Assembly (NCBI GenBank): GCA_963744225.1
Contig: CAVUSV010000003.1
Location: 620,001-684,000 of the forward strand
Reading direction: 5' to 3'
DNA length: 64,000 nt
DNA from: Bog-473 sp963744225
GTDB lineage: Bacteria > Actinomycetota > Acidimicrobiia > Acidimicrobiales > RAAP-2
Numbering within the stretch: position 1 is the stretch's first letter; each line of letters opens with the position of its first letter. Below, one piece after another: positions 58,546 through 64,000 of this stretch. Below the pieces are notes generated by a model. The model had not been told where the DNA came from. It was given only the letters and a program-made list of their open reading frames with translations, and made no database searches. The translations under genes and the position numbers were made by a program.

Positions 58546-59754
58546 ATGGAGTTCCGCCGGATCAACGGGCTACCGCCCTATGTCTTCGCCACCATCAACG
58601 ATCTGAAGGCAGAATCGCGGCGTGCTGGCCACGACGTGATCGACCTTGGTTTCGGGAACCCCGACCTGCCGTCGCCCGACGTGGCGGTGGGCAAGCTGGC
58701 TGAGGCGGCCCACAACCCGCGCAACCATCGCTACTCGGCTTCACGGGGCATCCCCAAGCTGCGCAGCGCCATCACGGATCTCTATCGGCGCAAGTTCGCC
58801 GTGGAACTCGATCCCGACACAGAGGTGGTGACGACGATCGGGGCCAAGGAGGGCTACTCGCACCTCATGTGGGTGCTCGTGGGCCCAGGAGATACGGCGC
58901 TGGTGCCGTCACCGTCGTACCCGATTCATATCTGGGGACCGCTCTTCGCCGGAGCCGACGTGCGCCAGGTCCCGCTTCAGGGCCCGGCGGCGGCGTCCGA
59001 CAACGCGCCCGACCCGGGTGAGGCGTTCTTCGACGGGCTCATGCACGCCTGGGAGGAGTCGTGGCCCAAGCCCCGGGTCATCGTGCTCTCGTTCCCGCAC
59101 AATCCGACGACCGCGTGCGTCGACCTGTCCTTCATGGAGAGGCTCGTGGCGTTTGCCCGCGAACACGAGGTCGTCCTGGTGCACGACTTCGCCTACGCGG
59201 ATCTTGGGTTCGATGGCTACGACCCACCCTCCATCCTCCAGGTGCCCGGCGCCAAGGACGTCGCCGTGGAGCTCTACACCATGACCAAGTCGTTTTCCAT
59301 GGCCGGGTGGCGCGTCGGCTTCGTGGTGGGGAACCGTGAGATCGTCCAGGCGCTCACCAAACTCAAGACATACCTCGACTATGGAACCTTCCAGCCCATT
59401 CAGATCGCCGCCATCGTGGCCATGAACGAAGCCCCGGATTATCCGAAGGAGATCAACCAGATCTACAAGTCACGGCGCGACACCCTGTGCGACGGGCTCA
59501 ACCGCATCGGGTGGCACCTGGTGCCCCCCAAGGGGACCATGTTCGTGTGGGCCCCCATCCCGGATCCCTATCGCGAGATGGGCTCGCTGGAATTCTCGAA
59601 GTACCTGGTCAACGAAGCGGATGTCGCAACGTCGCCCGGGGTCGGTTTCGGGCCCGGTGGCGACGGGCACGTCCGGTTCGCCCTCATCGAGAACCAGCAG
59701 CGCATCGGCCAGGCCGTGCGCAACCTGCGCGGTGCACTGACCAAGCTCGGCTGA
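58546..59754 (+). CDS. Class I/II PLP-dependent aminotransferase (AlaC-like)
   Basis: A 402-residue fold-type I aminotransferase. DLGFGNPDLPSP, SFPHNPTTACVDL, HDFAYADLGFDGY and the PLP Lys in TMTKSFSMAGWRVGF are all present, as is the carboxylate-binding Arg in HVRFALIEN. It most resembles alanine-synthesising aminotransferases. The TAGACT box 6 bp before ATG suggests leaderless translation. Confidence 0.92.
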   Translation: MEFRRINGLPPYVFATINDLKAESRRAGHDVIDLGFGNPDLPSPDVAVGKLAEAAHNPRNHRYSASRGIPKLRSAITDLYRRKFAVELDPDTEVVTTIGAKEGYSHLMWVLVGPGDTALVPSPSYPIHIWGPLFAGADVRQVPLQGPAAASDNAPDPGEAFFDGLMHAWEESWPKPRVIVLSFPHNPTTACVDLSFMERLVAFAREHEVVLVHDFAYADLGFDGYDPPSILQVPGAKDVAVELYTMTKSFSMAGWRVGFVVGNREIVQALTKLKTYLDYGTFQPIQIAAIVAMNEAPDYPKEINQIYKSRRDTLCDGLNRIGWHLVPPKGTMFVWAPIPDPYREMGSLEFSKYLVNEADVATSPGVGFGPGGDGHVRFALIENQQRIGQAVRNLRGALTKLG

Positions 59755-59764
59755 CGCGCCCGAC

Positions 59765-60640
59765 TCAGGGCAGACCGGCTCCGGGGACGCTGGTCCGTAC
59801 CTTTTCGATAGCGCCGTTGCGCTCGGCTCTCGCGACGGACGCCTGGCTAGCCGGGGCGGTGATCATGTAGAGCGTCCGTCGGTCGTCGTCGCCGAGCATG
59901 CAGGCGTAGCAATTCGTTGACGTCGCGACCTGCTCGAGGACCTCGCCGCCTTGGGCGACGCGGACGCACTCCGGCGCCATGGCGTTGGAAACCCACACCG
60001 AACCGTCGGCGCACAGGCAGATACCGTCGGGGGCGACGCTGCCCAGCGCGGCCCACTCCCGGCGGTTCTCGAGCGCGCCGTCCTGCGCCCGGTCGAATGC
60101 GGTCAACTTCGCTCCTGCACTTTCGGCGATGATCAAAGTTCGCCCGTCCTCGGTGATGACGGTGCCGTTGGGGAACGCGATGTCGGCAGCCGCCTCGTGG
60201 CTCGTGCCGTCGGGGTCGACCCGGATCAACGACGTGGGGCCAACGACGCTTGCGTCGACGATGCCGTCGTAAAGTCCGTCGAGGTCGAACCCGAAGTTGC
60301 CTGCGTAGGCCTGACCGTTGGACGCGACGACCATGTCATTGGCGTGCCAGGTCGCCCAGGGTGTGAGGTCTCCGTGCTGCACGATTGTCCCGTCGTCTTC
60401 GCGGCGCATGATGGCGCGGTCGAGCCGGGATGCGATCAGGAGGCGGCCGTCCGGGAGCCAGCCGAGCCCTGCCGGTTCGCCGTCGAAGTCCACCTCGACC
60501 CGGCGCTCCCCGTCGGGCGACACCGAGAAAACAGTGCGGTCGAAGAAGTCCGAGTACCACAGCCGGCCGTCGTGCCAGCGTGGGCACTCCCCGAAGAACA
60601 GGCCGGACACGAATGGCTCGGCGGTCAAGGTCTCGCTCAT
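59765..60640 (-). CDS. SMP-30/gluconolactonase-family hydrolase
   Basis: A 291-residue six-bladed propeller. FFGECPRWHDGRLWYSDFFD (Glu metal ligand), GDLTPWATWHANDMVVASNGQAYAGNFG (Asn ligand) and SVAPDGICLCADGSVWVSNA (Asp ligand) are intact, so it should bind calcium or zinc and hydrolyse lactones. ATG 60640 has GGAG upstream. Confidence 0.9.
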   Translation of the reverse strand: MSETLTAEPFVSGLFFGECPRWHDGRLWYSDFFDRTVFSVSPDGERRVEVDFDGEPAGLGWLPDGRLLIASRLDRAIMRREDDGTIVQHGDLTPWATWHANDMVVASNGQAYAGNFGFDLDGLYDGIVDASVVGPTSLIRVDPDGTSHEAAADIAFPNGTVITEDGRTLIIAESAGAKLTAFDRAQDGALENRREWAALGSVAPDGICLCADGSVWVSNAMAPECVRVAQGGEVLEQVATSTNCYACMLGDDDRRTLYMITAPASQASVARAERNGAIEKVRTSVPGAGLP

Positions 60641-60733
60641 CACGGTGCTCCTCCATCTCCGGTGGTCGACCCGCAGTTCACCACAGCGGGAATCTCCGGT
60701 GCGGCACCGGGCGACGAGGGCTACCTTTGGCTC

Positions 60734-61411
60734 GTGACGTACTGGGTGCTCAAGGCGGTCCTGACCCCGATCTTCTACGTCTTGTTCCGCGTCAGGGTCG
60801 AGGGCAGAGAGCACATTCCCAGGCACGGCCCCGTGGTGCTGGCGGCGAACCACCAGTCCTTCTGCGACTCGTTCTTCCTTCCCCTGGTCGTGAGGCGCAA
60901 GGTGACGTTCCTCGCCAAGGCCGAGTACTTCGAGTCGTGGAAGACGGCGTGGTTCTTCCGGGCCGCTGGACAGATACCAATCAGGCGGACCGGGGGGAGT
61001 GCATCGGAGCGAGCGCTCGACACCGCGCGCAACGACGTGCTTGGTCAAGGAGGCATCCTCGGCCTCTACCCCGAGGGCACGCGCACCCTCGACCAGTACG
61101 TGCACAAAGGGCGGACGGGCGTGACGAGGCTGTCGCGCGAATGCGGGGTTCCCGTGATCCCCGTCGGCATGATCGGGACGGTCGAGGTGCAACCGGTCAA
61201 CGCCAGATTCATGCGACCGTTCAAGACCGTCACCATCCGCTTCGGCGCACCGATGCAGATGGACCCACCCGAGAACCCCGACGACCCGCTCGCGAACCAC
61301 GACCACACTCAGTGCCGCGATTTCACGAACCAACTGATGCGCGAGATCGCCCGGCTCTCAGAGCGCGAGTACATCGACGAGTACGTTCCCGCGCGAACGA
61401 GCGCAGCGTGA
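60734..61411 (+). CDS. 1-acyl-sn-glycerol-3-phosphate acyltransferase (PlsC-like)
   Basis: A 225-residue membrane-associated enzyme. The acyltransferase boxes ANHQSFCDSFF (H-x4-D), YPEGTRTLDQ and VPVIPVGMIG are in order. GTG 60734 follows TACCTT by 6 bp, so translation may be leaderless. It makes phosphatidic acid from lysophosphatidic acid. Confidence 0.9.
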   Translation: MTYWVLKAVLTPIFYVLFRVRVEGREHIPRHGPVVLAANHQSFCDSFFLPLVVRRKVTFLAKAEYFESWKTAWFFRAAGQIPIRRTGGSASERALDTARNDVLGQGGILGLYPEGTRTLDQYVHKGRTGVTRLSRECGVPVIPVGMIGTVEVQPVNARFMRPFKTVTIRFGAPMQMDPPENPDDPLANHDHTQCRDFTNQLMREIARLSEREYIDEYVPARTSAA

Positions 61412-61491
61412 GCGTGAGCGAATCCGCAGCACAGGGGATTCGTAAGCAATATGAAACAGGCAGTTCACATTGACCGCCTAACGTTTGGCGT

Positions 61492-61752
61492 ATGGCTGGC
61501 TACATCGTGCGGATCGCTCTGCCCGACCGGCCCGGTGCCCTCGGCCTGGTGGCCAGCCGCATCGGGGCCGTCGGCGGCGACATCGTGGCCATCAACATCC
61601 TCGAGCGTGATGCGGGACAGGCCGTTGACGAATTCGTCGTCGAGATCGGCGGCCACCATCTCATCGAGCTCTTGCAGAATGAGATCCACGAAGTCGACGG
61701 CGTCTCCGTCCTCGAAATCCGCGCCGCAGACTCTACGACGCCGGCGGGCTGA
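61492..61752 (+). CDS. Small ACT-domain protein
   Basis: An 86-residue stand-alone ACT domain: GYIVRIALPDRPGALGLVASRIGAVGGDIVAINI (the beta-alpha-beta ligand site) followed by EFVVEIGGHHLIELLQNEIHEVDGVSVLEI. It probably senses an amino acid or similar metabolite. Its 3' end overlaps the convergent regulator gene by 20 bp. Confidence 0.87.
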   Translation: MAGYIVRIALPDRPGALGLVASRIGAVGGDIVAINILERDAGQAVDEFVVEIGGHHLIELLQNEIHEVDGVSVLEIRAADSTTPAG

Positions 61753-62422
61753 CGACGTAGGCGCAGACGTGCGCCCCGTCCATCAAGTGAGCAACCCGGC
61801 GCACCGTCGCGCCGGGGAGCGCATCACGGATGAAGGCGAGCTCGCTCGTGCAGGCCTGTGAGAACCCGTGCGCGACGGTGAGGATGGCGCAGTTGTGCTC
61901 CGTGATGCGCCAGCTGCCGTCGGGTAGCCGTTCGGCCTCGGCCAAGTAGCCGTCCTCGTCCAAGATGGCAGTCAGCGCGGCGACCTGCTTGTCGAACGGG
62001 AGGTTGGCGGTGCGGGGGAGCGCACCGGCGACGCGCCGCTTGCGCCGCGACTCGAAGAGCTCGTCGACCTGTGCTGCTCCCGGGCCACCGAGATAGCCGA
62101 GGAGCTCCGTCGTGAGGTCGCCATAGCGTTTCGGGTAGAGGGCCTCGGCCGCGGAGGTCAGGGCGTAGACGTGCCGGGGGCGCCCCCTCCGCGCTCCCGC
62201 CGCGACCTCGTCGCGGTGCATCAGGAGCCCGTCCTCCTCCAGGTGGGCCAGCTGCAGCCGGATCGCCGCTGGGGTGAGGGAGAGCGCGGCGGCGACCGCC
62301 GACGCGTCGAGCGGTCCCTGTCGCTTCAAGAGGTTGAGGATGGCACGGCGCGTCGTGGGGAGCTGCTCCAGGGGTGAGTCCCCCGTGGTGCTCCTCGTCG
62401 GCGTTGCGGGCTCTGTGGTCAC
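61733..62422 (-). CDS. SufR-like winged-helix regulator with C-terminal Cys cluster
   Basis: A 229-residue protein. The N-terminal winged helix (TRRAILNLLKRQGPLDASAVA, LSLTPAAIRLQLAHLEEDGL) is followed by KRYGDLTTELLGYLGGPG and a C-terminal domain with Cys in HNCAIL, QACTSE and HVCAYV, the ligands expected for a [4Fe-4S] cluster in SufR-type repressors. GTG 62422 overlaps the queA-like stop. No suf genes are visible. Confidence 0.83.
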   Translation of the reverse strand: MTTEPATPTRSTTGDSPLEQLPTTRRAILNLLKRQGPLDASAVAAALSLTPAAIRLQLAHLEEDGLLMHRDEVAAGARRGRPRHVYALTSAAEALYPKRYGDLTTELLGYLGGPGAAQVDELFESRRKRRVAGALPRTANLPFDKQVAALTAILDEDGYLAEAERLPDGSWRITEHNCAILTVAHGFSQACTSELAFIRDALPGATVRRVAHLMDGAHVCAYVVSPPAS

Positions 62423-63513
62423 GGCAGGATCAGGTGGACGTCGCCGAACTCGTGCCAGAGGTATCCCTCCGCTAGCGCAGCGGCGTACGACGCCTCGAGC
62501 AGTTGTCGTCCCGCGATGGCCTCGAGCATCGCGAGGTGCGACGCCTCGGGCTCGTGCCAGCCGGTGAGGAAACCGTCGATGGAGCGCACCGGTCGCTCGG
62601 GCGACACCACCGTCTCGGTCCACCCCTCGCTTGGGTGGACGTGGCCGTGTTCGTCGACGACGGACTCGAGCGCGCGCACGACAGTCGTGCCAATGCCGAC
62701 GACGCGTCCGCCCGAGCGGCGGGTGTCATTGATGCGGTGGGCCGTGGCCAACGACACCCTGAAGTATTCGGCGTAGGGCGGCTCGCTTGCCTCCAGTGAC
62801 GCCACCCCGGTGTGCAGCAACACGGGCGCCACGCCGACGCCCTTCGCGACCAGGCGTGTCAGCACTTCGGGGGTGAATGGACGCCCGGCGCTCGGCATTT
62901 CGGCCGACCCGGGCTCGGTCGTGTAGACGTTCTGGTAGGCCGCGATCGGGTAGGTGCCGCGCACGTAGCCGTAGCGAATCGGGCGGCCGTGGCGGGCCAG
63001 GTAGCTGTGCAGGCGCTCAGGTGTCTCGATCCGTGAAACCCACAACCGCACGCCGACGCCGCCCGGGCCGGGGGAGTAGGGCGCCAAGAGGGAGACGCAG
63101 GCCCCCTCGGGCAGGTCGATGATGTCGCCCGGCGATGCGCCGAGGTAGGCCTGGCCTTCTCGGCGGACTTCGACGGTCCACAGGCCGGCGGGCAACCTGG
63201 TCGAGAGGTGCATCTCGACGGCCGATCCGTCGAGGGCCGTTCCGTCGACCTCGGCGGCCAGGGTCCCCGAGGTGTTGATGACCACCAGGTCGCCCTCCTC
63301 GAGGAAGCGGGGGATTTCAGAGAAGTGCGAGTGCACCAGCGATCCATCCGATTTCGTGGCCACCAGCATGCGCACCGAGTCGCGGGTCATGCCCCGGCTC
63401 TCGGGTGGTGACGGCGCCTCGAGCTCGGGCGGCAACAAGAAAGACAGTGGGCGGAGCTCGGGCAGGCGGCGCGCAGTCGTCTCCTGTGGGGAAGGTGCGG
63501 TGAGGGCGCTCAT
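62419..63513 (-). CDS. queA: QueA-like S-adenosylmethionine:tRNA ribosyltransferase-isomerase
   Basis: A 364-residue protein. DSVRMLVATKSDGSLVHSHF, LVVINTSGTLAAEVDG, ERLHSYLARHGRPIRYGYVRG, YQNVYTTEPGSAEMPSAGRPFTPE and IGTTVVRALESV are the conserved blocks of QueA, which adds the cyclopentane ring precursor to preQ1 at position 34 of GUN tRNAs. Some positions differ from classical QueA, and actinobacterial paralogues may have another substrate. ATG overlaps the SDR stop and its own stop overlaps the regulator, forming a three-gene unit. Confidence 0.85.
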   Translation of the reverse strand: MSALTAPSPQETTARRLPELRPLSFLLPPELEAPSPPESRGMTRDSVRMLVATKSDGSLVHSHFSEIPRFLEEGDLVVINTSGTLAAEVDGTALDGSAVEMHLSTRLPAGLWTVEVRREGQAYLGASPGDIIDLPEGACVSLLAPYSPGPGGVGVRLWVSRIETPERLHSYLARHGRPIRYGYVRGTYPIAAYQNVYTTEPGSAEMPSAGRPFTPEVLTRLVAKGVGVAPVLLHTGVASLEASEPPYAEYFRVSLATAHRINDTRRSGGRVVGIGTTVVRALESVVDEHGHVHPSEGWTETVVSPERPVRSIDGFLTGWHEPEASHLAMLEAIAGRQLLEASYAAALAEGYLWHEFGDVHLILP

Positions 63514-64000
63514 GCCACCACTCCCGCAGACGCCAGGTCCGAGGCTCGGTAGCGCCCGCTCGGGCGGTCGCTCCCGATCAGCTCGAGGAACGCGGGCACG
63601 ACCGCGGCGGGTTCGGGCCTGTCGGAGATGTCCTCCCCAGGGAACGCGGCCTGGTGCATAACGGTACGCAGATCGCCCGGGTCGACGGACCACACGGTCA
63701 GCGCCGGGAACTCGACCGCCAGCACGGCCCCGAGGTGCTCGAGTGCGGCCTTTCCGGCTCCGTACCCGCCCCAGCCCTCGTAGGCCTCTGCCGCCGCGTC
63801 CGACGTGACGTTGAGCACGCGCGGGTGCGGGGCATCGAGGAGCAATGGGAGCGCGTCCTGTATGAGACCGAGAGGAGCCACCACGTTGACCTCGAAGGCA
63901 ACGCGCAGATCACCCAGTGGGTAGTCGGCCAGCGAGGGGAGTGGGGCGGCACCGAGCGTCCCCGCGTTGTTGACCACGACGTCGAGGCCGCCGAGGTCGA
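63510..64000 (-). CDS. SDR-family oxidoreductase (5' partial)
   Basis: The frame is open at the window edge. VVVNNAGTLGAAPL (NNAG motif), FEVNVVAPLGLIQDALPLLL, VLNVTSDAAAEAYEGWGGYGAGKAALEHLG (Ser-Tyr-Lys triad) and VWSVDPGDLRTVMHQAAFPG are classical SDR. The N-terminal nucleotide-binding Gly motif lies beyond the window. Coupled to the queA-like gene. Confidence 0.87.
   Translation of the reverse strand, partial: DLGGLDVVVNNAGTLGAAPLPSLADYPLGDLRVAFEVNVVAPLGLIQDALPLLLDAPHPRVLNVTSDAAAEAYEGWGGYGAGKAALEHLGAVLAVEFPALTVWSVDPGDLRTVMHQAAFPGEDISDRPEPAAVVPAFLELIGSDRPSGRYRASDLASAGVVA

Overview
The window is high-GC DNA of an actinobacterium, most likely of the class Acidimicrobiia or a close relative. 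Evidence: a secreted beta-propeller repeat of the 'GYWLVGSDGG' type at the left edge, the actinobacterial families DUF3039 and DUF2630, a PimB-like glycosyltransferase, an F420-type LLM oxidoreductase, many GTG/TTG starts and several apparently leaderless genes. No species assignment is possible from sequence alone.

Left end (about 0.2-7 kb) is an accessory island. Remnants of an integrase and of tRNA 3' ends lie at 0.3-0.95 kb. They are followed, on the minus strand, by a frameshifted DIP1984-family gene, a frameshifted rtcB (RNA ligase) and an array of 32 tRNA genes that covers all 20 amino acids. The array contains a 54-codon small gene with a perfect Shine-Dalgarno. It is bounded by 33-bp inverted repeats (30/33 identical) and preceded by a hairpin-rich candidate ncRNA ending in an intrinsic terminator. 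Eight tRNAs carry C33 instead of the near-universal U33, including all four GUN (queuosine-type) tRNAs: Tyr, His, Asn and Asp. Six others carry a T-loop with G54 and G58. Together with RtcB, which joins exactly the ends left by many anticodon nucleases, this suggests a tRNA replacement/repair module able to resist tRNA-targeting toxins. This is the most novel item in the window and it is an inference.

7.3-25.7 kb is a catabolic cluster for an unidentified substrate handled as a CoA thioester: a substrate-binding protein, VOC proteins, an Abhydrolase_10 protein, two tandem-domain CaiB/BaiF CoA-transferases, two amidohydrolases, an acyl-CoA synthetase, a thiolase-like/DUF35 pair and two TetR regulators. 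Four divergent promoters share a CATAG-N6-CTATG operator. The cluster consists of two paralogous halves, with reciprocal decayed remnants (tetR, VOC, DUF35) showing an old segmental duplication.

25.8-30.7 kb is a translationally coupled operon of two GT4 glycosyltransferases, a GH130-like protein, a six-hairpin protein and a 37-residue basic protein. 31-36 kb holds pirin, a quinone-reductase-like enzyme and a Kelch-type propeller. 36.4-40.2 kb is a sulfate ABC importer, followed by a PAS-GGDEF protein with a degenerate signature. 41.5-45.9 kb is a sugar-type ABC importer. 46-64 kb is ordinary core genome: Lon, small conserved proteins, a YfhO-like membrane protein (frameshifted), a CAT-anticodon tRNA, a rhodanese, PimB-like GT4, ROK kinase, LLM oxidoreductase, aminotransferase, SMP-30 lactonase, PlsC, an ACT protein, a SufR-like regulator, a QueA-like enzyme and a partial SDR.

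Five single-base frameshifts fall in four otherwise well-conserved genes. Sequencing or assembly error is therefore a real possibility and should be considered before calling these genes dead.
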